From positions 2,880,001 through 2,944,000 of the forward strand of contig JADJUW010000001.1 in NCBI GenBank assembly GCA_016716835.1: a DNA stretch of 64,000 bases. Reading direction: 5' to 3'. The translations under genes were made by a program, and so were the position numbers. This DNA comes from Myxococcales bacterium. Lineage in GTDB: Bacteria > Myxococcota_A > Polyangia > Haliangiales > Haliangiaceae. Position 1 is the stretch's first letter. The number at the start of each line of letters is the position of its first letter. Below are positions 35,757 through 43,893 of the stretch, in pieces. Under the pieces are notes generated by a model. It was not told the origin of the DNA. It saw only the letters and a list, made by a program, of their open reading frames with translations, and ran no database searches.

Positions 35757-35978
35757 TTAGTCGCCGGTGATGCAAAAGCCAATAATGAGCGCTATCCCCA
35801 AGATCATCGCGCCGACGACGATACCCATCGCGGTGTTTTGATCTTCCTCGAGTTCTTTGTGTAACGAAAACGGCAGCACCTTGGCCAGCAGCGCAAAAGA
35901 GATGCCAAACATAATGATGCCAAGCGACGAAAAGATCGCGGTGCGAACGACGGCGTGCCAAATTTGATCCCAGAACAT
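35757..35978 (-). CDS. DUF350 small membrane protein
   Basis: This 73-residue protein has two transmembrane helices (about 14-38 and 48-70) and a charged loop between them (HKELEEDQNTAMG). That ends in the family's conserved NTA-x-GI start of the second helix, as in DUF350 (UPF0719, YjfL-like). Family members often have two such units; this has one. The start overlaps the preceding stop (TAATG) and is preceded by an excellent Shine-Dalgarno (AGGAGG). Last gene of the SpeD-DUF4178 operon. Confidence 0.85.
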   Translation of the reverse strand: MFWDQIWHAVVRTAIFSSLGIIMFGISFALLAKVLPFSLHKELEEDQNTAMGIVVGAMILGIALIIGFCITGD

Positions 35979-36193
35979 TATTTTCCTCCTGAATAGCCAC
36001 TATGCCAAAAATGAAATGAACGATAGCCGCCGGGCGCATTGCGCACGCTGGCGGGCACCACCTGCCGCTGGGTGTTTTTGAAATCTTTGCCAAGCAACGT
36101 CGCGCCGCCATATACAGCCGAAACGGTTACGCCCGCGGCGAGCAGCAGCTTGGCCAAGATGCTTGGTGGTGTCGAGAAATCTAACGGTGCCAT
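35978..36193 (-). CDS. Small one-helix membrane protein
   Basis: This 71-residue protein has one hydrophobic segment (about 11-32, ILAKLLLAAGVTVSAVYGG) and a basic, aromatic C-terminus (GGYRSFHFWHSGYSGGK). No family is recognised. It is coupled to DUF350 by a TAATG overlap and starts 14 bases after the DUF4178 stop, so it belongs to the same operon. Confidence 0.7.
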   Translation of the reverse strand: MAPLDFSTPPSILAKLLLAAGVTVSAVYGGATLLGKDFKNTQRQVVPASVRNAPGGYRSFHFWHSGYSGGK

Positions 36194-36207
36194 CGGGTTG
36201 TCCTCAC

Positions 36208-38151
36208 CTACTCATCGTCCGAGTCGTCAAAAAATTCGGTCCACGGGCTGCCGGCGTCGGAACCCACCTTGCGCAGATGCTCAAAGCGCAACGACATAAC
36301 CCACAGAATAAGCCACGGCACGCCGACGACTAAAAAGGCGAGGAAGAAATGGATCGTCCGAAATACGCCCTGCGTTACGATGGCCCGCACCGGCAGGCCG
36401 GGTTGTCCCGGCGGACCCTCGGTCTCGACGCGCAAGACGTAGCTGCCCGCCGGTCGACTGCCAATGAAGATATTGGCGGCGCGGCTGCCTTCGGACCACG
36501 ACTCGCCGCCATCGACGCCGCTGTAGTATGCGACCTCGGCGTCAAACGCATCGAGCTCACCCGAGGCATCGTTTAACAGATCGCCGCCAATGGCCAACCA
36601 CGAGTTGCTTACCGGGGCTTCGAGGCGAACCCGAATGTTGCGATTGGCCTTGATCGTAAACGGCTTGCTAAACGCGACGGCGCGGCCTTCAGGGTCGGGC
36701 TGCGTGGTCAGCCACTCCTCGTGCTGCGTGCTGCGTGAGACCACCATGCCAAGCAGCAGCGCGGTCACCAAGAAGATCAGCACCGCCACGCCGGTGGCGC
36801 GCTTAGCGCGCTGATGCCGAAATGGCTGATTCGGCGCGACGCCATCGGCCCGCGGCAGCACTAGCTTTGGTTGCGCGAGCGCGGTGCGCAGTTCGTCGGC
36901 GGTGAGATAACGCCCGAGCGACCAGGTGACTTCGTTGGCGACGGCTTCTTTTGACAACATATACGGCGGCGCGATGTAGTCCGACGCCAGTACCTGGTCA
37001 TCGACGGCGACTCTCCAGTAGAACTCGCCGACGACAAATTTCACCGCCACCAAGGCGGTCGAAAAGTGTTTGAACGTCGCGCCCAAGGCCGAGGGATTGA
37101 GATCACCTCGAACGCTGCCCGGATCGAGCGGCGACACGTAGCTCCAATGGCCATCCGCACACACCAGCCAGCGATAGCCCTTGGCCGGATGATGCAGCAG
37201 GTATTCGTCAAATGGGTACTCGGTGCGATCGACCACGGCCGCGCGCCGCATGTAGCCGATGATCGCAAATTTTTCGCCCTCAAAGCGAGCGTGGGTGCCA
37301 AGTGGCAGCAACGGCTTGATGCGCTTGCCGCCGAACTTGGCGAGAATCTTTAGATCGCCCTCGCAATCGAGCAGCGCGCCACAATACGGGCAACCGACCC
37401 GCAGCGAGGCGTCTGGGTTTTGCAGCTCGATCGAACCATGGCACTGTGGGCACGCCAATTTGCGCGCGCGCAAGGTCGGCGAACCGGGCGCGGCCGCGGG
37501 CGCGCTGCCCGGGAGGTTAAACTCTGCCAGCCCCAGCTCGCGCCCGACAAATAGCGTCGGCTTGGCGTGGCCGGCGGCGCCGTAATCGATCGATGCAAAC
37601 CGCCCGGTGCCATCGCTAAGGTCAGCGAAGCGATAGCTCTCGCCTGCCGCGACGCGAAAGGGCAGCTCACCTTGTCCGGCGATATAGGTAGCGGCGCCGA
37701 ATTCAGCGACATAAAAGGTGGCGGGCGTCGCCTTGGCCGAGCCGCGCACGGGCACGAGCACGTCGACGGAGGCGCCGGGCCGCAGCAGGTCGAACGCCGG
37801 CAGCGCGGCGGCACCGTGGGCCTCGAAGGTGACGAAAAAACGCCCCTGGGCCTCGGCGATCCAACCCCACCGACCATCCGCGAACTTTGCAAACCACTCC
37901 TGCCACACGCCGCCCGCGGCATGGCGAATTTGCACGCGCCCTTCGATCTGAAACGCCACGCCCTCGATCGCGCCGCCGGCAAAAAGCCAAAACGGGGAGG
38001 CAAGCGGCGTCAAATCGGCAAACTGGCCGAGGGTTTCGACGCCGCGATCTGTCCGCAAAACGGACGACCGACACGAGCCGCAGACGCGGACAAAGCTATC
38101 GTCGTAGCGAAATTCGACCGGCGCGCCACACGTCGGACAGGCCGCGGTCAC
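36208..38151 (-). CDS. DUF4178 protein with zinc ribbons and membrane anchor
   Basis: This 647-residue protein has two zinc-ribbon motifs (CPTCGAPVEF with VCGSCRSS, and CPQCHGSIEL with CPYCGALL), each followed by a DUF4178 beta domain (GGAIEGVAFQIEGRVQIR and PLGTHARFEGEKFAIIGYMRR). The second half has a transmembrane helix (about 462-482), an extracytoplasmic beta domain (FTIKANRNIRVRLEAPVSNSW) and a final helix (about 610-632). It overlaps the SpeD-like gene by ATGA. Function unknown; DUF4178 proteins recur with DUF350 and polyamine-related genes. Confidence 0.88.
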   Translation of the reverse strand: MTAACPTCGAPVEFRYDDSFVRVCGSCRSSVLRTDRGVETLGQFADLTPLASPFWLFAGGAIEGVAFQIEGRVQIRHAAGGVWQEWFAKFADGRWGWIAEAQGRFFVTFEAHGAAALPAFDLLRPGASVDVLVPVRGSAKATPATFYVAEFGAATYIAGQGELPFRVAAGESYRFADLSDGTGRFASIDYGAAGHAKPTLFVGRELGLAEFNLPGSAPAAAPGSPTLRARKLACPQCHGSIELQNPDASLRVGCPYCGALLDCEGDLKILAKFGGKRIKPLLPLGTHARFEGEKFAIIGYMRRAAVVDRTEYPFDEYLLHHPAKGYRWLVCADGHWSYVSPLDPGSVRGDLNPSALGATFKHFSTALVAVKFVVGEFYWRVAVDDQVLASDYIAPPYMLSKEAVANEVTWSLGRYLTADELRTALAQPKLVLPRADGVAPNQPFRHQRAKRATGVAVLIFLVTALLLGMVVSRSTQHEEWLTTQPDPEGRAVAFSKPFTIKANRNIRVRLEAPVSNSWLAIGGDLLNDASGELDAFDAEVAYYSGVDGGESWSEGSRAANIFIGSRPAGSYVLRVETEGPPGQPGLPVRAIVTQGVFRTIHFFLAFLVVGVPWLILWVMSLRFEHLRKVGSDAGSPWTEFFDDSDDE

Positions 38152-38519
38152 GGCAACACGCCTCGCCGCAGTTCGGTTAACCGCACGGTCTTGGCCGCCG
38201 CGGCTTCTTCCACCAACATGCGCAGCGCGCGCGCGACCACGGCACGCTCGGCCAAGGTGCGCTCGCGACAGCTATAGAGATTGACCGTAATCACGCCGCT
38301 CTCCGGAAACGTATGCACGGTGAAATGGGATTCAGATAACAAGTACAAACCGGTTACGCCGCCGGGCCCCGGGAATTGATGCCATTGCGGCACACCGATG
38401 ACCTGCAGCCCAAGCGCCTCAACGACCGCGTCCGCCAGCCGCTGCATCGCGGGCAAGTCGCCGAGGCGTGAGGCTAGGGCGTGCTCGCCGTCGACAATCC
38501 ACTCCCAGCCGCCGTTCAT
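38148..38519 (-). CDS. S-adenosylmethionine decarboxylase-like protein (SpeD family)
   Basis: The ATG at 38519 gives 123 residues; a TTG four codons earlier is possible. The core VTGLYLLSESHFTVHTFPESG contains the Glu-Ser processing site at which SpeD proenzymes cut themselves to form the pyruvoyl group, and VITVNLYSC follows with the conserved Cys. Decarboxylated SAM is the aminopropyl donor for polyamines. No aminopropyltransferase is present in the window. First gene of a four-gene operon with DUF4178 and DUF350. Confidence 0.88.
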   Translation of the reverse strand: MNGGWEWIVDGEHALASRLGDLPAMQRLADAVVEALGLQVIGVPQWHQFPGPGGVTGLYLLSESHFTVHTFPESGVITVNLYSCRERTLAERAVVARALRMLVEEAAAAKTVRLTELRRGVLP

Positions 38520-38649
38520 ATGCCGAGCCAACAGTAGTGGGTCGCGCTAGGTGCCGCAACCGTGGCCCCGTCCAATTCTGGGGCACGCCGTGAGAATTAC
38601 GCACGCGATCGGTTGCCGACGTGGGCACATTCGTTGATCGTGCCGGCCT

Positions 38650-39252
38650 GTGCGCGTCGCCCTTGCCCATTCACGCTTCCGCTTCGTCGACAAGAATATA
38701 TTCGTGCGCCGCATCGTCGCCGATTGCATGACGCATGCCTGCCATATCCGCGAGGAAGGCCGTCACATGCCCGATGCGTGCTGTCAGTACGGCGCCGACG
38801 TCGATGTCGGCGAGCGCGATCGCATCATGGCGCGCGCCGATGAGCTCAAGCAAATCCTGCGCCCCGCGGCGCGCGACGCGGCGTGGTTTACCACCAGCGA
38901 AGTCGTCGACGCCGACTTTCCGTCGGGCCGCCACGTGCGCACCGCGAAGCTGGGCGATGGCTGCGTCTTTCTGCAACACGACGCGCGCGGCTGCGCCATT
39001 CACCGCGCCTCAATCGAAAACAATTGGGATTTCCGTGGCGTCAAGCCCAACATCTGCCGCCTGTTTCCGCTTTCTTACGACAGCGAAGGCATCGTCATCT
39101 CTGACGACTACGTCGACTATTCGTGCGCCGTGCTGCCCGACGCGCCGACGCTGTACCGCAACGGCCGCGACTTGCTCGCCGAACTCTTTGGCCCTGAGCT
39201 CATAGCCGAGCTCGATCGCCACGAGCAGACGTCGCTGCGGGTGATCGCGTAG
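38650..39252 (+). CDS. YkgJ/DUF3109-like cysteine-cluster protein
   Basis: This 200-residue protein has Cys residues spaced as a metal-binding cluster: DCMTHAC near residue 25, DACC near 42, then DGCVFLQHDARGCAIHRA and KPNICRLFPLSY. The last segments are the hallmark of the YkgJ (zinc- or iron-chelating) family and DUF3109, where CxFL...CxIH...CRxFP repeats. The role is unknown. The start is a GTG at 38650 inside a region with no better ATG; a later start is possible. Confidence 0.75.
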   Translation: MRVALAHSRFRFVDKNIFVRRIVADCMTHACHIREEGRHMPDACCQYGADVDVGERDRIMARADELKQILRPAARDAAWFTTSEVVDADFPSGRHVRTAKLGDGCVFLQHDARGCAIHRASIENNWDFRGVKPNICRLFPLSYDSEGIVISDDYVDYSCAVLPDAPTLYRNGRDLLAELFGPELIAELDRHEQTSLRVIA

Positions 39253-39460
39253 CTGGGCGTCTCTAGTAACGCTGCGGCACCCCACAGAACGACAGAACAA
39301 GCGCAGCTTGGACGTAGATTTCCATCGGACCTCGCACCGGCAGACTCAAATTCCTGAGGCGTTCGATTCCTGCTGGCGTTATAAGTCACTGATATTTGAT
39401 GGTTCTTTGGTGCAGCCGCACGCACTCGAACTTGGCATCGACCTTGCTCTAGGGAGTCGC

Positions 39461-39769
39461 ATGTTGAAAAAAAATCTAGCCATTGCTGCCATCCTATCCC
39501 TCGCTGCTGCCTGCGTTACGGAGTCTTCCGAAACGCATCGAGGTCACCTCGAAGAAGAACCAGAAGTCGCCGAATGCGAATCCGACGCAGATTGCGACGA
39601 AGGACAAACTTGCGAGGAAGTGTCATTCCCGTGCCCAATAGATGCGGACGTTTGCCTTCAAATTCAAGTTCTCCAGTGCATTCCCGGAGACGAGCCAACA
39701 CAGCCAGATGAACCGACCGAGCCGGTGAATCCGACGCAGGAAGATTGCCCTGGCTGTGGCCTCGGCTGA
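39461..39769 (+). CDS. Cys-rich lipoprotein, candidate substrate of the adjacent MNIO
   Basis: The ATG at 39461, with AGGGAG five bases upstream, gives 102 residues. A lipoprotein signal ends in LAAAC (C18). Eight more cysteines follow: C39, C45, C51, C58, C65, C73, C96 and C99; SDADCDEGQTCEE is a motif seen in myxobacterial lipoproteins. A Pro/Glu/Thr linker leads to the C-terminal tail EDCPGCGLG. By hand count 39541-39660 is 52-55% G+C, lower than the neighbours. The stop is 38 bases before an MNIO gene on the same strand, so a role as modified precursor is plausible but unproved. Confidence 0.75.
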   Translation: MLKKNLAIAAILSLAAACVTESSETHRGHLEEEPEVAECESDADCDEGQTCEEVSFPCPIDADVCLQIQVLQCIPGDEPTQPDEPTEPVNPTQEDCPGCGLG

Positions 39770-39807
39770 ACCATACCCGTGTTTGACTAGGTTAGGTTAG
39801 GCACGAC

Positions 39808-40980
39808 ATGGTGGACTCGGCCAATTTGGCGCCAACGCCCCGCATCAAGGCGGGCCTCGTGTTGATGTCGAGCGCCGATTGGTTAGCCGCTGCGAGTGAT
39901 TTGCTGATAGGCGATCACGTCGATGCCGTCGAGTGGAGCTGGGATACCGAGACGCCACATGCGCCATGGGCGCTCGAGCTCGTCGATTACTTCGCCGGCC
40001 GTCGCGCGCTATATGCGCACGGCGTGATGTACTCGCCATTTTCTGCCGAGTTTGAACCCAGGCAGCGCGAGGCCTTGGCCAAGACGAGTGCCTGGCGGCA
40101 ATTGCCGCTAGCCGTCCACATCACCGAACACGTTGGCTTTATGACCATCGTCGGCATGCAGCGCGGCGCCCCACTGCCCGCGCCGCCGTGCCGCGCGTCC
40201 ATCACCGCGGCGCGCGACCAGCTGCATCGCCTTGCCGACGCCGTGGGACGCCCGGTCGGCTTGGAAAATTTGGCCATGGCCATCTCGGGCGCAGATGTCG
40301 CGCTGCAAGGCGACCTCATCGAGGAACTGCTCGTCAGCGACGATGCGCCCTTTGTGCTCGATGTGCACAATTTGTACTGTCAGGCGGTCAATTTCGCGCT
40401 GCCGCCGCTCTCGCTTTTGCATGCACTTCCACTGCACCGCGTGCGCGAAATCCATGTCTCCGGAGGGCGCATGCATGCCCTGCCAAACGGCCTCGTGCGG
40501 CGGCGAGATACCCACGACCACTTGGTTCCCGACGAAGTGTGGGAGCTCTTAGCTGCGAGCCTGCCCTTTTGCCCACGTGTCGAAGTAGTGATGCTGGAAC
40601 GTTTAGCTGGCACCCTTAGCGCCTGCCCCGGCGACCTAAGCGCAGATTTTTTTCGCATGAAACATGTGATCGAAACCGTCGTCGACGGCGGCGCAAACCC
40701 GCGCTCAACCTTGCCGAGCTCGCAACTTGATGGCTACGCGACCTCGCGCGCCCCATTGCCGGGACCGTCTGACGTCGCCGAGCTGCGGGGCTATCAGCGC
40801 GCCTTGGTACGCGCCTTGTCAGCCATCCCGCAAGCGTCGCCCGTCGATGCCGCGGCCGTCCGGGCGGCGCTAGCTGCCGAGGCGCCCGGCTTTTCCGTGT
40901 ATGTCGAAACGATAGACGACAATATGTTGGCGATCGCCCACGCCGCGTTCTCGCGATGGTCGCGGGAGCGCGAGACCTGA
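39808..40980 (+). CDS. Divergent MNIO (DUF692) enzyme with C-terminal extension
   Basis: This 390-residue protein keeps every iron-ligand position of DUF692: H71 in YAHGVMYSP, TEH (E107, H108), GLEN (E153, N154), LDVHN (D185, N188), EIHVSGG (H216), RDTHDH (D234, H236) and MLERL (E264). Overall sequence is far from the bufferin MNIO at 34031. About 100 residues follow the barrel (from about 290: SSQLDGYATSRAPLPG, then a helical part), absent from standard 270-300-residue members, and may replace the separate partner protein. No DUF2063 gene follows. Its partner on the 5' side is the Cys-rich lipoprotein. Confidence 0.88.
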   Translation: MVDSANLAPTPRIKAGLVLMSSADWLAAASDLLIGDHVDAVEWSWDTETPHAPWALELVDYFAGRRALYAHGVMYSPFSAEFEPRQREALAKTSAWRQLPLAVHITEHVGFMTIVGMQRGAPLPAPPCRASITAARDQLHRLADAVGRPVGLENLAMAISGADVALQGDLIEELLVSDDAPFVLDVHNLYCQAVNFALPPLSLLHALPLHRVREIHVSGGRMHALPNGLVRRRDTHDHLVPDEVWELLAASLPFCPRVEVVMLERLAGTLSACPGDLSADFFRMKHVIETVVDGGANPRSTLPSSQLDGYATSRAPLPGPSDVAELRGYQRALVRALSAIPQASPVDAAAVRAALAAEAPGFSVYVETIDDNMLAIAHAAFSRWSRERET

Positions 40981-41105
40981 GGGCTGCCCCCCCACGTGCG
41001 CCCACTTCAGCCCCGATCTCAGCGCGGGCACGCCACAGCACAGCATGCCATGTCCTTGATTTCTCTGACGGCGGCCTCGGCACGCTAGATGCATTGCTCC
41101 TGGTC

Positions 41106-42116
41106 ATGATGAAGCAACTACGCACCTCCCCCGCTGGCCTCTTGATGTTTACCCGCCAGGCCGTTGTCGCCTCCAGCTTGATCGCGGCCGTTGCCGCTGG
41201 CTGCGCCGAGGTCGATGTCATAGAGGGCGAAGCGTCCGCCGTGGCGCCCCCGACCGCCGTCTTAAAAAGCACGCCGGCCGCTATTATGCGTTTTAAGTCG
41301 GCGACGTTTGCCTTCGAAGCCGAGGGCGCCGCTTCATTTTCGTGCAAGATCGACGCGGGCACCGCCTTCGATTGCGCCTCGCCCTACACGACCGCAGATC
41401 TAGCCGATGGCAGCCACGTCTTTTCAGTGGCGGCGCGCGATGCCGAGGGCAATGAGCAGGCCGTCCCCTCGACCTATCAATGGGTGATCGACTCCACGGT
41501 GGCAGGCGTCATCTTCAGCGCGACGCCCGCGGCCTTTACCAACGCACCGAGCGCGGTCTTTCATTTCTCGTCTGACGAGGAAATGACGTTTACGTGTAAG
41601 CTCAATGGCGGGCAACCATTGGCGGCAAATGCCGTTTCTGGCCAAGTTGCGACCTGCTCCTTCCCTAACCTGCCCGATGGCGAACACGAAGTCGTCGTCA
41701 CCGGCGCCAACCAGATTGGCAGCCAGTCAGCGACGTACGAGTGGGTGATCGACCGCGTGATCCCGATCTTCACCAAAGGCAGTGAGCTCAAACAAGCCGC
41801 CAAATACACCCTCAATTACGTCGTCAGCGAGTACGCTGCGAGCAGCGCGTGCTCGGTCTCGTGGATGGTCGGCGGCAGCCAGCAAGTTCAAGGTGTCAAT
41901 TGCGGCTTGGTTGCTGGAAACACCAGCGGCGTCCTTGCCATCAATCGCGGTGGCAGTTTTATCGCGTGCCGCACCTACACCTTGACGACCAACTTCTTTG
42001 ACCGCGCCGGCAATCAGCTGGCCGTAAACAACCGCTACAGCACCACCTTCACGTTTGAAAACGAAAATGGCACGTCGTGCCCGGCCCAGGCGCCGCATAA
42101 CCAAGAAGAAATGTAG
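41106..42116 (+). CDS. Ig-like repeat lipoprotein, paralogue 1
   Basis: The ATG at 41106 gives 336 residues; the longer open frame upstream is unlikely. A lipobox lies in AAVAAGC. Two Ig-like modules follow: FSCKIDAGTAFDCASPY with LADGSHVFSVAARDAEGN and YQWVIDST, then FTCKLNGG with LPDGEHEVVVTGANQIG and YEWVIDRV. A C-terminal beta domain has paired cysteines. This type of module is common on myxobacterial surface proteins. The next gene is a clear paralogue in the same orientation. Confidence 0.82.
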   Translation: MMKQLRTSPAGLLMFTRQAVVASSLIAAVAAGCAEVDVIEGEASAVAPPTAVLKSTPAAIMRFKSATFAFEAEGAASFSCKIDAGTAFDCASPYTTADLADGSHVFSVAARDAEGNEQAVPSTYQWVIDSTVAGVIFSATPAAFTNAPSAVFHFSSDEEMTFTCKLNGGQPLAANAVSGQVATCSFPNLPDGEHEVVVTGANQIGSQSATYEWVIDRVIPIFTKGSELKQAAKYTLNYVVSEYAASSACSVSWMVGGSQQVQGVNCGLVAGNTSGVLAINRGGSFIACRTYTLTTNFFDRAGNQLAVNNRYSTTFTFENENGTSCPAQAPHNQEEM

Positions 42117-42272
42117 TCGCGTCGTAGGGGTCCGCCCGGGCTGACCGCACCCCTGCGTTGGGGAGGGGGCCCCCACCTACTTACGTGTAGGAATGCCGGC
42201 GGAACGACCCCCAACTACTTGAATTTACTTTAATTGAGGTGCGGCACAATCCCTGCATATCTAGGTGTCATC

Positions 42273-43292
42273 ATGAGCAAGTCCAAAGCCACCCGCCAAT
42301 CCGCCAACGCGATATTCGCTGCCCACGCCGCTGCGCTAATGAGCTTAGCTGGGGTGACCTCCACTGGATGCGCCGAGGTCGACGTGATTGAACCGACCAG
42401 GCCGGCGGTCGAGCCCCCCACCGCCGTGCTCAAAAGCACCCCCGCCGCGCTCATGCGCCTTAAGACCGCGACGTTCGAATTTGAAGCTGAAGGCGCCGCC
42501 TCGTTTTTATGCAAGCTCGATGCAAGCGCGCCAGAGGCTTGCTCATCGCCGTTTGTTACGCCCGTGCTGGCCGATGGCAGCCACGTTTTTTCGGTGGCGG
42601 CGCGCGACGCCGAGGGAAACACGCAAGCCATCCCCACCCTTTTTCAATGGAACATCAACTCAAGCTTGGCGGGCATAATCATCGACAGCATGCCGGCCGC
42701 CTTTACCAATGCCGCGACCGCCGGGTTTTCATTTTCATCAGATGAAGAAATGGAATTTACCTGCAAGCTCAATGGCGAGGCACCTATCACCGCCAACGCC
42801 ATCACCGCGCAGACCGCGACTTGTGAATTCAGCGGGCTGCAAGACGGCGACTATGAGGTTACCGTGACGGGCGCCAACGAAATCGGCAACCAAAACGCGA
42901 GCTATGAATGGACCGTCGATACGGTGCGACCGATCTTCACCAAGACCGCTGAGATCAAGAACAGCATGGCAGGCAAGTACGAGCTCGACTATGTGGTGAG
43001 CGAACCGGCCGGCGCGAGCACCTGCACGCTCGCCTGGACCCAATGTGAAACTGCCCAAACCCTCAACGTTCCATGCGGCATCTCGGCCGGCAACACCAGC
43101 GGCAAGCTGACCGTAAATCGCAGCAACGCCACGCCCGCGTGCCGCAGCTACACCTTGTCGACGAGCTTTACCGACCGCGCTGGCAACAGCCAACTGGCGG
43201 GCAACAAGTACAGCACGACGTTTAACCTAACCGATCCGAATCTGCCGTGCCCATTCGAGGCGTGTCCCGAGGGGCCTGGAGGGGAAAACTAA
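42273..43292 (+). CDS. Ig-like repeat lipoprotein, paralogue 2
   Basis: The ATG at 42273 gives 339 residues. It matches the preceding gene along its length: TGCAEVDVIE after the signal peptide, PPTAVLKSTPAALMRLKTAT, ADGSHVFSVAARDAEGN, FSSDEEMEFTCKLNGE, YEWTVDTVRPIFTK and FTDRAGN near the end. The pair arose by tandem duplication. Both end in short Cys/Pro-containing tails. The stop codon abuts the left end of the MITE-like element. Confidence 0.82.
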   Translation: MSKSKATRQSANAIFAAHAAALMSLAGVTSTGCAEVDVIEPTRPAVEPPTAVLKSTPAALMRLKTATFEFEAEGAASFLCKLDASAPEACSSPFVTPVLADGSHVFSVAARDAEGNTQAIPTLFQWNINSSLAGIIIDSMPAAFTNAATAGFSFSSDEEMEFTCKLNGEAPITANAITAQTATCEFSGLQDGDYEVTVTGANEIGNQNASYEWTVDTVRPIFTKTAEIKNSMAGKYELDYVVSEPAGASTCTLAWTQCETAQTLNVPCGISAGNTSGKLTVNRSNATPACRSYTLSTSFTDRAGNSQLAGNKYSTTFNLTDPNLPCPFEACPEGPGGEN

Positions 43293-43456
43293 CTAGAGCG
43301 TATCTCATAACCCCGGACCGAGCGAGCGAGAGACAGGTTGGCCAGGTGGCAAGGCGCGAAAGAGGCCCATACTCGTTGTATGGGCCGATTGAGCAACGCC
43401 GCCAGCTGCCAAGCTGCCCTGGCTCGCGACGGGAGTGGTTTTGAGATGCGCTCTAG
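43293..43456. mobile_element. MITE-like 164-bp element with terminal inverted repeats
   Basis: CTAGAGCGTATCTCATAACC at the left end and the complement of GGTTTTGAGATGCGCTCTAG at the right end match at 18 of 20 positions. The centre holds a perfect hairpin, GGCCCATAC-TCGTT-GTATGGGCC (43364-43386), and the two arms between are partly complementary, so the whole unit can fold into one long stem. There is no open frame. CTAG at both tips may be a target duplication or part of the repeat. It fits exactly between two convergent stop codons, and the downstream gene uses its right-end TAG as stop. Confidence 0.75.
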
Positions 43457-43884
43457 TCCTGCGCGTGAGCCAACAAGGCCGCATCCACCGACGCTTCCAG
43501 TTGCGCCCAAGCCGCCCCCAAGACGTCGCGACATGCGAGCAGCGCCTCATCGTTCGTCGCGCGTGCGACGCACGTGATGGCGTCGTCGTTCCAGGTGTCT
43601 GCGATGCAAGCACCCATGGCAGCCTTTTCAATCGCCGCGATGAGCGATTTATAGGCCTTGTCGCGTACGCCGCGTTCCTTGGCGGCGGTCGTCGCGGCGC
43701 CAAAGCCATAGGCAAAGGCCGCGGCGGCGTCGGCGCAGCCCAGCGCTGCATCAGGTGGCGGGGGCACATAGGCCGGCGGCTCGGGGCTCCGACACGCCGC
43801 GAGCACACCCACTAGCACCAGCGCGCAAGCTGAAGCGCGCGCGTCGATAGCGCGCAAGCACGTGGCGTTGACGGCCGGTGACAT
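43453..43884 (-). CDS. Small lipoprotein of unknown function
   Basis: This 143-residue protein has a lipoprotein signal (ACALVLVGVLAAC) and a Pro-rich linker (PEPPAYVPPPPD), then a helical domain with four cysteines (LGCADAAAAF, GACIADTW, ITCVARAT, LACRDVLG). No family is recognised. It starts ten bases after the peptidase stop and is likely in the same operon. Its final codon and stop lie in the inverted repeat of the adjacent element, which may have replaced the original end. Confidence 0.65.
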   Translation of the reverse strand: MSPAVNATCLRAIDARASACALVLVGVLAACRSPEPPAYVPPPPDAALGCADAAAAFAYGFGAATTAAKERGVRDKAYKSLIAAIEKAAMGACIADTWNDDAITCVARATNDEALLACRDVLGAAWAQLEASVDAALLAHAQD

Positions 43885-43893
43885 GGCGGCGCG

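Noticed and set aside
42117..42272. Terminator between the two Ig-like lipoprotein genes
   Set aside because: AGGGGT and ACCCCT could pair, but the stem is imperfect and there is no T-run.
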